Assembly (NCBI RefSeq): GCF_032854445.1
Contig: NC_088295.1
Span: 44,815,385-44,879,384, forward strand
Length of the DNA: 64,000 nucleotides
Direction: 5' to 3'
Origin: Liolophura sinensis
Lineage: Eukaryota; Mollusca; Polyplacophora; Chitonida; Chitonidae
The translations under genes and the position numbers were made by a program. Below the pieces are notes generated by a model. That model was given only the letters and a program-made list of their open reading frames with translations, did no database searches and was not told where the DNA came from. Each line of letters starts with the position of its first letter. Position 1 is the stretch's first letter. Positions 22,501 to 36,140 of this stretch are shown piece after piece.

Positions 22501-24405
22501 TGGCGGGGCCTGTAAGTTTCTAAGGACGATCTAACAAACACAGTGATAATACCATAATGGCGGATCTAGAGTTAACCCTGAGGCCCTGTAATTGTCCGCC
22601 AAGTGGTTGAATGAGGGGTTCAGACTGTCTGAAAGGGGGATAATTCCGGGCTAATGTGGTCAAACAGACGCCCTTAATCACACAACTAAGGGGTGTGTAC
22701 CCAAGCGATTCACACCAGAAATCAGCACAATGTATTTCAGTTAACCTGGCAGGAAAGTTGGCCCAGGCTCTATTGGCCTGGGATCAGCCAAGCACTGGGG
22801 TCAGGTCAGCGCTTCAATCCCCTATCTGAATGTGAGAAATAATTGTTTAACCTCTTAACATAACATTATGTTAGCTGAGAACAAGCAGACTAAACCACTT
22901 AACTTACATGTATGAGGGTATACACGCATTATGTTTTTCACAGCCAAGGCATTGTTGTGTGACTTCCATGTTATCATGAAAGAAGACAAAATAGAATACA
23001 AATTTCACTGAGGAATCTCAATGTTTCAGAAGGAATTCACCTCGTACACAATGGAGATTGCATAGTTATTTCTTAAATATTTTGATGCACTTCTTTCCTA
23101 TCTTTATAGACATGCAACCGAGAAAAACATTTAAGACATTAAATTCTTACAAAATTAAAAACACCCAAAAATAGGAAATTGCATAGCAAAAACAAACGTA
23201 CAACAAATTTCAACTGAATTAATGTGATGTGAAAATTCTGCAGCTGACAAATTATAACAATTTTACAAGGATAATCCCTAATTTTAGCCCCCAAAATCAT
23301 GACACTTTAAGAGTTGGCATTTTTTCCCCAAATTCTTCAGGATTCATCAGGATTGTAAAATGCTGAAAATTGGATAATCTTTTCACAAATACCTCATGTA
23401 ATGACTCAGAGAGCACCGACCATGTTTTTTTAGGGCAACAAAGTCTAAATAAGAGGATGGTGCATGGTTTGAGAATGTAATGTAAAAGAAGACCTGACAC
23501 GACAACTGGAAATGCCCCAAGACATGGCTTTTCACAGTGGCAGCAACAAGCAAATACGATGGCCACTTGCAAAAATCTGCATTGTAATTTTTGCAAATTT
23601 CCCCCACCTTGGACACTGTGCAGGAGACACATGTCTCTTCACGTGGCGAGCAATCTGCATGAAAATGATAAAATTACTGGTTGATATTCTGTGCCTGGCT
23701 TGCTTATACATAGTCCCTGTGACTCACAGATTTTAACTCGGGAAGGTAATCAGGGCTAACAGGATGCTTCATTTGTCCTTCAATTCTGCCAGGATGTTCT
23801 GGTACATGACAGTTCTTTCCGCAAATGAGCGCATAATAGCGTTGTGATGATTCTCGGACATGCTGCGCCACGCACCAGGCCGATGCACCATACCACCACA
23901 GAACAATTTGAGGCCACTCTCCTTGCACTAATCAAATACCTGCCAAGCACTATCTTGTGGAAAACCAAGCACAAATTGGCTTTAGATGGCCAACCAATTG
24001 GTTAACAGTTTCATAAAATAAAATTGCCTGTATTGGAAAACCAGCCAGTTACATGTATGCACAGGTGGTCTTCAAACAGGATGCATGGAACTGTGAAAGC
24101 AACTATTAATATATTAACTCAAATGGGCAATACTGCATTAAATATGGAAAGAAATACTTTGACACCTGACCAAAACTAACGTCTGAGAGCTTGGTACTTC
24201 ATTCACTTTCATTTCACTTTCAGCTACACAAAAGAACACTTAGAATTACAAACTCGTTCATAAACCTAAAATTTAGCTTATTTTCAAGAAATATGCACTG
24301 TCCTTACCTCAGAATTTCTAATCTGATAATTGGAAATTGTACACTTCCCTGTTTTTCAAAGACATCAATGTTTCGTGATATATTATATCACACAATGCTA
24401 ATACT
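19551..24405. other. Long low-repeat stretch with two GC-richer blocks
   Basis: Seen: no SINE copies in nearly 5 kb, unusual for this window. 20680-21130 and 22480-22830 are GC-richer and contain repeated TAATTGTCC-type words (20991, 22588). Frames here are short and unspliced. Inference: possible conserved regulatory blocks within an intron. Confidence 0.4.
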
Positions 24406-24416
24406 TCAACTTACTT

Positions 24417-24686
24417 TTTTTTTTTTTTTTTTTTTGATTGGTGTTTTACGCCGTGCTCAAGAATATTTCACTTATACGACGGCGGCCAGCATTATGGTGG
24501 GTGGAAACCGGGCAGAGCCCGGAGGAAACCCACGACCATCCGCAGGTTGCTGACAGACCTTCTCACGTACGGCCGGAGAGGAAGCCAGCATGAGCTGGAC
24601 TTGAACTCACAGCGACCGCATTGGTGAGAGACTCCTGGGTCATTACGCTGCGCTAGCGCTTTAACCGACTGAGCCACGGAGGCCCC
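24417..24686 (-). mobile_element. Full-length SINE (family 1), youngest-looking copy
   Basis: Seen: the best-preserved copy. A box at plus 24665-24676 (complement of TGGCTCAGTCGG), B box at 24598-24609, complete body, and a 3' tail that is a run of about 19 A (minus sense) instead of (AAAT)n. The 11-bp duplication TCAACTTACTT lies at 24406-24416 and 24687-24697. The pure A tail and intact CpGs suggest a recent insertion relative to the other copies. Open frames crossing it are part of the repeat. Confidence 0.92.
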
Positions 24687-24697
24687 TCAACTTACTT

Positions 24698-27269
24698 GTA
24701 TGTTATCATGCATTTTACCCTATAACTGACACTCAATTATTCACAAACAAGTATTGTGGAAACAATGAATTCTCATCACCATAGATGAATGTGAGGGTTC
24801 AACTGTGAATTGCCACAAGAGCCTTTAACATTTGAAAGGTTAAGGTGCCCCGAAGTTCTTTTTGAACTGAAAAATTGACCAAGACTGAAAGTACATGTAT
24901 TTATCTTCTATAAATCTTCAAAGTAAATACCAAAGAAGAATCACAGCTATACTTATAGTCCTACATGCCTCTGCCTTTATTCTAATATTTTGCAATGGCA
25001 ATGGACATATAGCCATTAGAAAATACTTGACTCTTCATGAAGGTATAGACGTAAAGAACTATAAGGCACCACTGCAGGGATCTATGTGTGATAACAGAAG
25101 TGCTAGAGAAAGAAGGGTGGCCCAGACTGTTCTACATTGATGCCAGTCAATGGGGAGTACTCGGTACTGGCAGGGAAGTCTTAGACTCTGAAGGTCATCT
25201 CCTGACAGTCTGCAGGAAGGGCCCAAAGTACAATCATCTCAGTTACAACCACAAACCTATCAGCTTCTGGCTATGATCTCATCACTAAGTACAGCAGAGA
25301 ACACTGTGACTGGGGAAGAACCTGGTCAAACTGGGTGCCAAAACACACATACAGATCTACATGTGGGTATCATGGGTGGATGTACATGTAACCAAGCAAC
25401 AACACCCACTCAATCAGATAGTTCTGGGCCTTTTATGTAAGTCTTCTGACAATCCATAGAATCAAGGGGTGTAGTATCTTAACACATAGACATGTCCCAT
25501 GAAAGTTACCAGATCTTACTTATTTAGTCCAGAGGTCTCAGTTCAATTTGAATTGCCATGTACTCCAAAAATTCAAACACTAATAATATAAACAATAATA
25601 CTTAGAGCAGCGCATAATATCGACAGTTACATGTATACCTCATGGTGAATACTGTTATGCTGATCATCAAAAAATATTGGCAACACAGAAAACAATGCTC
25701 AGCGCACTGGCCAATTTCATGAAGCTTACTTAACTATCAATGGCAACCTATGTTGTAGAGATATGAAGTGCATTTAGTGAAGGGATACTTAACACTAAGT
25801 ATGCTTCGTGAAACTGACCCCAGAACTATCAAAAGGGTTACTATTTTCAAGTTTTTACATCTGTATCACGATTTCAATCTAAACTAAACCTTTCAATTCA
25901 ATATCAATAATATCTCTGCATGGTTTTTTTTTAAGATACCTGGCTGCCTATATTTCTTACCAAAGCGTGTTGTCTAGGAACAATCTACTATACTAGTACA
26001 TTATCATGTTGTCTGAAAGATGCAAACTTCTGTATGGACAACATCTCCTAAATTGCATTTTCCACTACATGTGTAAACTTTTGTGCTATTAAACACTTTC
26101 GAGTGGGAAAGGAAAGGAAAGGAACTGCATGAGCTACATGTATCGGTGACAAGAGACATGCGAAGAGTTAGGGTCAAATGATCGCACAACATTCCAACAT
26201 AGGTTATCCAAACACAAGGGTTGTGCAAGCTAGGACAATCTGTATCTGGGTAAGCAATGAGAGGGAAATCTTGAATGGAATTAAGCCATATGTTAGCCAA
26301 GTGTAGGCTTACTCATGCAGCCTTTCCACACACACAATAAAATGCTCTGTCAGTTAACCTCCACACTGTATATACCGATAGCTTCTACATGGAATTAAAA
26401 TCACATCGCTCCTTGTCATACTTTGGGCACTTTGTGATTTCTATTACAATGCATTTTATCATTTCCGTCTTTCATGAAGGTAATATGTATGGAGTTCGAC
26501 CTTTTGATTTATAATTTATATTTTGTCTACATGATGTGCATTTTGTGCATTATAACACTTTTATGTTGAATGTTTTTACCTGTGGGCCACAGAATTGCAT
26601 AAGGCATGAGGTCATACACGGCGTCTTGCATGACACTGAGTCTTCTTGCCTGACAGGAAGTTTACAGTTGACTAAACTTGCATTATGATGTCAGCTCAGA
26701 ATTTAACGTCATAAAATAAAATGTTTCTCTTTTGAGGTCATGGCTTGTGGGTGTGACATACCAAAACATAATAATTAAAGTGATATCTAACATGTAAAAT
26801 AACGTTTCTATTTATCCATGAAGGAAATCCTGACATATGACATATGTATAAGTAATAAAAGTGCATAATCATGGTCTAATAGTAAAAAAAGTCAGCAATC
26901 TTAGACGACAATCATCCTCTGAGTAGCACATCCAGTATTTCCTGTCGGAGGACAAGAAGATGTCCTTCAATTGGCCATCAATCTTTAATTTCTTATACAT
27001 ATCCTGGTGATAAAAACATGGTGGTCAAAGGTTACCATGAAAAAGCCTGATAAATTACTTAAAACACTAAAATAAGATAACATCACTAAATATTGTGTGC
27101 CATAAACTTTGGATACAAACGCAGCCATTACAATCAATATCAAAACAACAATATCTGCCAGCTTCAGTCCTGTTTATATTGTAATAAACAACATCTTTGC
27201 GTATGCAAACACACACAAACACACACACATTAATAATAATCATGAGGTGAACAGAGAATAACAATATAC
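24698..27269. other. Non-coding stretch
   Basis: Seen: unique AT-rich sequence. Short frames at 24895-25276 (plus) and 26004-26300 (minus) lack splice or domain support. Confidence 0.45.
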
Positions 27270-27413
27270 CTGTCACCAGTTTTTGGTTTGCTAATAAAGA
27301 AAGACGTTTCTGCGGTGACAGCTCAGACATGACTTTAATTAGGATGTTCGTGCATCCCGCTACATCTATCTTTTTCCAACTCATGAAAACATAAATGCCT
27401 GCTACCTTGATAC
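27270..27413 (-). CDS. Possible exon, unidentified product
   Basis: Seen: a minus-strand frame is open from a possible acceptor (GTCTAG, exon start at 27413) through an ATG at 27382-27384. It reads MSWKKIDVAG, then ELSPQKRLSLLANQKLVT, and reaches a donor CAG|GTATAT at 27270 in phase 1. The mixed charged/hydrophobic composition and several CpGs look protein-coding. The ATG context is poor, so an internal exon is likelier than a start. Without a recognised domain this stays speculative. Confidence 0.22.
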
Positions 27414-30400
27414 CTAGACATACATGTGTACAGGAAATCAAAATATGGTACTACATGTATATGTAAATTTATGATGATCATTTTATCTGTAAGCAAAGTA
27501 AGCAATCTGAAAGGTTAGTTGAAATTTGTTCAATTTCAATTAGATTTACATTAAAAAGAGGCCATGGCAACAAAGGATATCTTAAAATCCTTACATTATA
27601 CAGACTTTTTGAGTTTTTTTTTCCTTTGGTTCTTGGACTGAGATGATTGAGGGAAGATAAGATGAGTGCCTTTACATTACAGAAACATTAGCCCAGTTTA
27701 GGAACACCTGTCAAGAACAGAAGACAGGAGAAGAAAGATGCCAGCTGACAGGTGCACACTTTTATAACGTTTCTTTAATTCCACAGCAATTCCAAGGCAA
27801 TTCCTGAACTGAAGTGCCTGTAAACCTGTCATCACACAAAAAGCTTTTCACAAAGTGAGTTAAGATTGCAGAATCACGAGAGACAAAATGACAAAAATAG
27901 ATGCATACAAGTAGACGTAGAGGTACCACTGATAACAGTATCGCTTGCAGCAAAGTCACTTAAATATAGATACAAAAGGACCCATTTTATACATCAAGGA
28001 AATCTGCACTGGGAGATTCTTGGATGCGCCAGAACTTTTGCATCAAGACAGCTAGAAAGATATGGTAAAAGACTACAGGGTGCACTGGCTATAAGAGTGT
28101 AAACTTTACTCTTTAACGAGCAAAATCTGATAAGGTAAAAAAAATTCCTCAGGGCTTGAAAACCACTAAGCATGTATGACAGGTCGAGGCCATATTCTGA
28201 TTTTTCTAATTCATCTGTGTAGACACTTGCACCCCTGAGCACATGGCATACAGTGAATGCAGCACACAAGACAAGCTTTCGCACTTAAAGTGTCCACAAT
28301 CCACCAGTTTGTCACCAAGACTGAATCAATATTAGTCTGAGGAATGGATTGTATATCTGATAACAAGATGATTTTGATGGGATTTAGATCTGCTTAAGGT
28401 AAACACTGCATACGTATGTATAAGCATCAAATCATTCCAAATGTCAAACTTGCCTGCTGACTTTACTCCAAAGCATTTGATACTTGAAAAATTTGAATGT
28501 TATTTGCACCAATGCTCTTTGCTTAACATAGTATCTATTGCTTGATTTATAATTTTGATATCCAAAGCTAAGGTTACAGTACTGAAGATAAAGATCTGCT
28601 CAATGCAGTCAGTGCACTGCTCAAAGTTAAACAGGTCTAATCAAACGCCAGTTTTAATTTTTGTTTCTACTATAAAGTGCCGTGCCATTCACTTCCATAA
28701 TAAGGCTTTAATTACATGGAAACGTCAAAAATTTATATTAACGACACCTGAATTACCCTGGTATCAAATCTCATTCAACTTCGATGGAAGGGCTTTAATA
28801 TGAGCAATGAGCATTAACTGCTATATGGAAGTCCCGTTCTTGCCTGATTGTTTAAAAAAAAACAAAAAACGCCACAGTATCACCACTATCCGTGTCAATT
28901 TCATTACACCACAATACATCACCACCAGGTGGCAGAGGCAAAAATCTCCATTAACATTCTCAAATCAGGAAACGATCAACGACAATCAGAGATCCTGTCT
29001 AAATATGGAAATAAAAGATAGACTATGTGTCATTCTCTCAATTACAGACTACATGTATTTTTAGCGAGATATGGGTCAATTATATTAACTGATAAATTTC
29101 TGCCCAGAACCGGAGTCTCATATCCATGCATACATGACTGACTGATAACACTGCATTTGTTAATGATGAACTGTTTCAAAATGACCACTTCCTATGAATA
29201 TAAGATTTATCTGAAAAAAAACTCTGCTTTGTATCAAATGTGCTTGAACGGAGCTTTGAATGTGAAAATCATAAATAATTATACCAAATTCATACATACA
29301 TATGCATATACAGCCTTAAATATCGAAATATTTGAACAGCAAAATCACTCCATAATATGCAGATGCTTCTATGCGTACTGACACAACTTATTAGTTTTCA
29401 CCGTTCTCATGCAGATTTCTGGGGTCATGGAAACTGCTATCAGATTTTCATATATAGATACTGTTATCATAAATGTGTATGGAAACACTTTCTTTCTTTC
29501 ACACACACAATAACAATCAGGTGGGAAAAGAAGTTTTAGGAGAATGTCTGTCCTTTGGTGAAACTTGGTTCACAAAGGAAACTTTACTTCTCTCAGTAGT
29601 GAGAATGCCCAAGGGCCAAGGGTGAAGTGGTGTTTGTTTGGGGGCAGTCTTGAGGTCATCTTAGCAAGCCTATCATTAAGTAAATTTCACACCTGAATGA
29701 GTTATTTGGACAGGTAGATTAACACTTGTTAAAACTGATAGTGCTCAGGTGACAGCACGGCTAACGAGGATCAGATATAATTACCACCTTATCCTGTCCA
29801 ACATGTAAGATTTTAGCAGAAGATCTTGCTGAGCCTGAGTGTGAAAAGGACCTCATGTTTATTCATGAAAAGGATATTATTTATCGCCTGAAGATTTCTG
29901 CGCGCTTCTCACTTTACACAGGAAATTCTCTCCAACCTTATCAACAGCACACTGACAGCTCCAGTCACCTGATGACTGTATAAGGTTTAGCTTTAAACAA
30001 ATCAGTGGATTCACGGCGATCAATCAGGTTAATTACATGCATGTTTAAATGTTACACTAATCTTGAAATGAAAAGGTGTCTAAGGTAAAGGAAATGAGAA
30101 AATTAATTTGCATATCAACATCAACAAGGCAAAAAAAAAATGAATACTAAAGTCATTTCTACACTCTTCACCTCTTCTTGACACTAAAACTTTCCTGCGC
30201 TCATATTTGAACTCCTCCATACCATAAGCCTTAATGGTCCGCGCCAATAATATTTACAATATGTTCCCAAAACCAGAAATCCAAGATCTCTAGGGAAAAC
30301 AAATAGGCAAAATGTCACTCGTGTCTCTCTCCTTGAATGTCTTTAACAACAACAACTCTAGCAGCATTGAATGTCAGATTGGTAGTTAACCCTAAGAGAG

Positions 30401-30708
30401 TTTTGTTGCTGTAGTGTGGAGATCAAGATAAAAAGTAAAAATATACATCTTGGAGTTGAGCCGTGAGTGGGTATGTTGAAAACTCAGATATGATCCGTTT
30501 CATATTAGAGCACTAGGAACACAGAGTGTTTGCACAAAGTCTCTCTGGTTTCATTGGTTCTGAATGGGGAAAGACACTCCGCGTAAACACCAAGCTATGA
30601 CATCCCTTTGCATGTGCTCTGTATATTTTTTTCTTTTTTTTTTGCGTTGTGCACATTCCAGTATGTGCTCATATACCGTGTTTATGAATACACATAGCCT
30701 ACACAAGA
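27414..30708. other. Non-coding stretch
   Basis: Seen: unique sequence. Minus-strand frames at 27762-27959 and 27994-28284 look like signal peptides only if GTG is read as Met, so they are not accepted. Plus frames at 28555-29064 are AT-biased and unsupported. Confidence 0.45.
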
Positions 30709-31066
30709 GAGTGAGTGAGTGAGGGAGTGAGTGAGTGAGTGCTTGGGGTTTAACATCACACTTAACAATTTTTCAGGCATATGATGACGAAGGAATCCTT
30801 AGGTTGTATGTAATTGTTGCAGGACCACTCTTTTATTTGGTGCTGCTTCACTGAGATGACTTACCAAAGGTAAGTAAGTCGCCCCGCCCGAGCCATCATA
30901 CTGATACGGGTCAACCAGTCGTTGGATTATTCCCTTCATACTGAATGCCAAGCGAGGAAGTAACAACTTCCTCTTTTAAACCCTTAGGTGTGACTTGACC
31001 AAGGATTGACCCTGGATCTACCGCTCCTGAAGCAGACGTCCTACCAACTGTGCTATTGGGTTGGTA
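30709..31066 (-). mobile_element. Near full-length tRNA-headed SINE (family 2)
   Basis: Seen: on the minus strand, a tRNA-like head has A box TAGCACAGTTGG (plus 31044-31055) and B box GGGTCAATCC (31003-31012), with an anticodon-loop region resembling tRNA-Pro (TTCAGGA). A roughly 230-bp body follows, then a (CACT)n tail at the left end (GAGTGAGTGAG on plus). Known: a repeat with this GAGTGAGTG...CTTGGGGTTTAAC edge is common in molluscs (from memory). No clean target-site duplication found. Confidence 0.8.
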
Positions 31067-31480
31067 GAGAAAAAGTACACGACAACAAAATATGTTTGTG
31101 TACATATAAAGTTGTGCACATACAAGCATGTACTAAACTGCAGAGCACCTAGTGATTCTACATGTGTGTACTATATGAAAAAACATACTATAACCCACAT
31201 CTCACATATTCTCTCAAATATAGTATTGATTTCCCCCTGTACATGTAGGACAGTCAAGACAGGGGAAAATTAAAAAATCAATCGTCACCTACAGCAAAAG
31301 TATACCAGATGAATTCATTGATTTGTATACAGTACATACAGGACCAATGAAACAAAATCATCAGGTTTCTGGAGACTCAGGTCGTATTTAAAAAATCCAT
31401 ATGGGTCAATAATACAAAAGATTTTGTCTTATTCTATGATACTGGTAATCTTTCTCAGACTTATATTTCTACATATGGGT

Positions 31481-31498
31481 GGGGGGGGGGGGGGGGGG
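31481..31498. repeat. Poly(G) tract
   Basis: Seen: 18 G after GGGT. Similar runs: 34836-34852 (17 G), 33923-33935 (13 C) and 48315-48335 (21 C). Lengths may be affected by sequencing error. Confidence 0.85.
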
Positions 31499-31730
31499 CA
31501 GGGGGTAATGGAAGGGCTTTGTATTGAGACTGTCAACAGTCTTATAATATTTATCATGTAACTTTGCATATGTATATGTATTCATATGTTAGAACAATTA
31601 ATATACATAATAAACTGTGAAGATAAATAGACATGTGGAAAAAACAGTTAAAACTAATAAAATAAATGAACCAGCCTTTACTATGTCACAGTTTACTCGA
31701 ATGCAGTTGTAAAGTAAAAATTTTTCTCAC

Positions 31731-31793
31731 CTCTGCTGTATATGTCTTAGGTTCCACAGTATCAAAAGCAGTAATAATATATTCCAGAACCAT
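31731..31793 (-). CDS. Possible short first exon (21 codons)
   Basis: Seen: minus-strand ATG at 31791-31793 in a strong context (A at -3, G at +4) opens 21 codons reading MVLEYIITAFDTV and ending YTAE, then the donor GAG|GTGAGAAAA in phase 0. An in-frame TGA lies upstream. No convincing acceptor was seen, so if real it would be a first exon. Unlike the exons at 46.5 and 57.5 kb it does not end KK and shares no donor sequence with them. The plus strand is also open here over a similar length, which lowers confidence. Product unknown. Confidence 0.22.
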
Positions 31794-34700
31794 GATGATT
31801 TCTGTACGGATATCACTCCAGCAAATCGGTATCAAACATCACTGGATATGTCAGCATGACTGATCCCCCTAGTACAACACTAAATTAGCACAAGCGGGAT
31901 CATCCCAAACTGCATGGAGAAGTGAAGCTGATCATTTTGCTGCAAGAACTTTTGAAGATCCCATTGGTAAGCCTGCTTACTGAGTACACTTTGTTAATCT
32001 AGGCTATGGTATACAACTAATAATCTCCTTCACTGTAAGGTGGCAAAAATGTCTGCTAGTAATTTAGTTCCACGATGAGTTAGTCCTTTTAAGTTTCAGG
32101 ATGATGACGGTTGGGATGAAGCCATATACCTTGGGACTCCTGCAGCTGTTCTGGCCTGTACATTCCACCTTACACAATGACTGGTTTACAGGCACTGCTA
32201 ATTGGCATGATGGTTATGCTCAGAACATTAGTGTTACATCATAAGGAAAGGGATAAAAGTGAGGAAACCATGATGAAAACTTCCTGAAGCTATATAATTG
32301 TGGGTACTAAGGCTGCGTCCCTGACAGGGGTCTCCACTTGGTTATTTATCTTATGTGAGCAAACACTATCAGTGGGAGGGTTTTTGCTGGTTAGGTAAAC
32401 ACAGTAAGTGGGCATGTTAACACAGTCCATTAGCAAGGCTGTCACATTAAATTTCCTCTCAGTGGAGAAAATGGTTACCCTTAGTACCAAGGGCAGGGAT
32501 TTCCACTGACAGAGACAACCTCTGAAGCAAGACTGGGCTGCAAAAGATGTGAGAAAAAAATGAACGGCTTAGCAGTATCACATGACTGATAAGACTGAAA
32601 TTTTGGCGGGATCTTTTTGCCAGTAATTGTTCATAGCCATTCACAGTGCCAGATCGAGCTGTGTTGCTTTAAAAATCTCGTCATTAAAATTTGTCAGGTT
32701 TTCCAATGACAAATTGCTTTTTGGTCGATAACAGACAAAAACTATTTGGCAAAAAGTGAAAAATTATTGAGCATGTGTCTAGAAACTACTCAATTCATCA
32801 GAACAGTGATGAAGGAGTGAGTAAAATGATGGCCACTGGAAACTTGGAACAAATCTAGTAAAGCCCTCTTCATCTGCTTCGACCAGCACACTGGTAATCC
32901 ATTCAAGAAACTGCACTGGAATCAACTCATCCATAGTGAAGTCAGTCCACAGCACCCATAACAAGGTGGCCTGCAACATCCCTTCTAGTTACAAAAATGT
33001 CCATATTAAACTTGCAGCACCTCCAGTATTACACTGATCCCAGTATCTCAACAGCCCATGCTGCTGGTACTTGTAGATTACACTGTGCAGAGCTGAGAGT
33101 TTCCCTCACCCTAAAGCTTCCCTTATACAAGTGTCAGATGAAAACTAGTGCAGAATGTAACGCAGCATTTCAAATAACTGCATGAGTGGGTTTAACACCA
33201 GCTGTCTGAGCTGACTAATTTACTCTATCAAGGCGGGAAGTAGGCCAGACAAGATCTGTGTCCCCGCCTTAGAAGAACACCATAACCCCTCCTACCAAAA
33301 CAAATTAGACATTGTCATTGGCTTGGAGGTCATGAGTGACAGCTGTCCGATCGGATGAGACACACTTTCAGCCTTGTGTCATTGAGTATGATTAGCAAAT
33401 GGGAAGCTATTGTTAACAAGAAGAGGGGGAAAAAATGCAAAAAGTTAAATCAAGCAATTTAAATCTGGATAAATGTCACAAAATAATACATCAATTATAC
33501 AAACGACTTGGCAAATGCACACTACTTACTGTACCAGTATTATACACATGCAACCGTGACTTGACACACATATACAAGTGTGAAAGGGTTGTAGCCAGCC
33601 AGCCAACCATTGTAGTGGAAGACTACTGGATATCATCATCGATTGTATGCAGATATACACTTCACATGTATGTGATCAATGAAACTAACCGTGTCAAAAA
33701 ATCTTACAAATTTAAACTAATTTAGCAGACTTTAATCTGTAGACTTGTGTATTCTTTTCACAGTTAATTAATTTAAGAAAAAAAATAACAACCCTGAAAT
33801 CAGTTACCGTGTTAATATACAAGAAACTGAACAGGTTCTATGATTAAGGACAAAGAGAATTCTTCAAACAATGTAAATGTGTGGTACATAAATGTACATG
33901 TGAATGTAAAGTGCATTTTGTGCCCCCCCCCCCCCTCCCCCATACATTCCTTACATTCCTCTGTATGCTGTAACTGTAACAGGTGTTGAGATATACATAC
34001 TTTGAAGACAGATCAAGTTATGCAACATGAAAAGTGGTGTTGAAAACAAATATTTCCTTTCAAAAGTGTTAGAGTAACTGATTCAGGAGGATCTAAATAT
34101 TGACCACTGTGCATTCATAGCTGAAAATCTGTTAATTGTACCTAACATGTTTTGGGAGAATTCATGTTAATGGTATTTTATGAATAACAATTTTTTTCTC
34201 TTTTATACATTTTTTTTGTGTTGCACTTATATCTGTTGGTTAGTTGTCTGTTATCAAGTTCATACAATGTTGAAAACAATGTAGTTCTTGCACATTTTAT
34301 GCATATTCAAACACAGAAGCTTTCGAAGACAAGCTGACATATTGTGTCAATGATGATGACTCACACACGTATGCATTGGTGACAGTCAATTGTGGTAAAT
34401 TTCAAAAAAGTAAGTTTTCATTATCAAACTTTTGCACATGTAATGCCCTGCCCTGGATAAGGTATACTCTATAAACACAAGAAGCGTATTACACTGTTCG
34501 GTCTGTTCTATAGTAAACAATTGTCAGAAGACTGGAAGAACAGGGTGAGGAGGAAGGGGGGGACAAAGGTGCTGATGGAACAGTACCAGGCCTAATCAGA
34601 GACAATCCTGACATCTGATATTGGGGCGCGTGCCTTCACACTGAGAGGGACTAGGGCACATGTGCCTTAGGGAGACAAAATATGACTGGAGTGCCTTAGG

Positions 34701-35877
34701 GGGCAACATCACTGGCAGACATATAAACAGATGGTAACACAGAGTGTGGTACACTTGGATATAAGAGAGAAAAAATACAGTGAAAACACGGAAGTGGGGA
34801 TGATCAAAGACAAGAGGGTGGAAATTGAGCAGGGTGGGGGGGGGGGGGGGGGAAACAAATCTGAAGTTCAGAGTGACATTCAGAAAAAAACATGTGACAG
34901 CAACAGATATCTTTTTTCATTCAAGGACACAAGTATAATGAACTACATGTACATTATTGCCAGTGGTGTCATTTTGGGCTCTTAGCCACTAAAACCACTG
35001 ATTTCTTTGTTTGATTCATGAGTGTGTTCTTACAGAACAGTAAAAAGAAGTTTTTCAGTCATAGAATATATGAAGCCATGAGGCCCTCAAGTATCAGAGA
35101 GAGATTCACAATCATTCAGGAAAAGGAATGCTCTTAAATATTTGACCAACGATATCAAATATTCGAATCTTTCCGAACATTTACATGTACCAGTAAACTG
35201 AAGAAAAAGAAAATTTTCTATCAGTCACTATAAAGAAGCTACCATTCATCAGTTATAGTTTGTGCTGGACATAATGCACTCACCACACAAGCTGGCACAG
35301 AGCAGACAACTGCAACATCTGGTTTGTGAAACGTAGAAAGACAGAGCAATCATGCATAAGAAAAGATGCCACTTTAGACTGCAAGACAGACAGTCATGAA
35401 AAAAAAAAAAACTCATCCACCAACTCACAGATCTTCAGTCACGGAGATAAAGAAAAGCTAGGGACAGAGAAATGTCACACATCTTGAGTGAAGATTCCTG
35501 AACCATGCTAACATGCCAGCCTGCAGATCGTCAACTTCACAAAGATTTTTCATCTGATAAGTGATCTGTCCCTCTCTTTCCAAACATCTGGGTCAAGAGT
35601 TCAAAGGAATAAGTAAAGGCCAGCATATTCCAAGATTTTAACTGACCATTGAGCCATATCGATATGTTTAACACTCACATCCAAGTCACAAGTTTTCTGG
35701 TTGTATTAACAGTCTGGTTCTACAGAGGGGATTGATGTCCAACTACAGTAAATGTGCTTTGTTTTTTATGGGCAACAGAATATCACATGCAAGAATTAAA
35801 ATGTAAACAAATCATGCTCATTAGGCTTATAGGATATGTAAATTGTGAAGTTCTATCTGGGCATGACCGCACATTTA
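31794..35877. other. Non-coding stretch with G/C homopolymers
   Basis: Seen: homopolymers at 33923 and 34836. A plus segment near 31885-31958 (open, reading SSQTAWRSEADHFAARTFED before TTG|GTAAGCC) is exon-like, but adjoins the opposite-strand candidate at 31731. No domain recognised. Confidence 0.4.
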
Positions 35878-36000
35878 CTTGCTTTATTAATGTTTAATGC
35901 CACAATCAAGAGTTTTTCACATGTATGACAGTCAGGTTTAGGTATGGTTAGAGGAGAGCACAGTTCCCAGAGTAAACCAACCACATTTGTCCTGCATGTC
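35878..36000 (-). mobile_element. Probable old SINE-like fragment, head-to-head with the next entry
   Basis: Seen: TTTAATGCCACAATCAAGAG, then TTTTTCACATGTATGACAG and AGCACAGTTCCCAGAGTAAACC resemble the 3' body of family 1 on the minus strand, with strong divergence. May be a related but separate family. Confidence 0.4.
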
Positions 36001-36034
36001 CAATAATTCTTTTATAGCATACGGTTTCTTCATT

Positions 36035-36140
36035 TAAGACGACAGCCCAGTTTCCTCCGCCATAATGTTGGCTGCAGTCGCATAAGTGAAATATTTTTTA
36101 GTATGGCGTAAAACACTAATCAAAAAAGAAAATAAATAAA
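36035..36140 (+). mobile_element. SINE 3' fragment (family 1)
   Basis: Seen: CCCAGTTTCCTCCGCCATAATG, then TCGCATAAGTGAAATATTTTTTAGTATGGCGTAAAACACTAATCA and an AAATAAA tail, plus orientation. Clear family 1 match, 5'-truncated. Confidence 0.75.

Noticed and set aside
24191-24677. Plus and minus frames around 24.4 kb
   Set aside because: They run through the SINE and its poly(T)/poly(A) tail.
27762-27959. Hydrophobic-leader minus-strand frame (65 codons)
   Set aside because: It also begins at GTG and lacks an ATG where the leader would need one.
27994-28284. Signal-peptide-like minus-strand frame (96 codons)
   Set aside because: The first codon is GTG, not ATG, so the apparent leader is an artefact of alternative-start reading. 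No acceptor found in its place.
35290-35330. Short minus-strand ATG segment before a strong GTGAGT donor
   Set aside because: A dozen codons only, all three frames open, no way to separate from chance.
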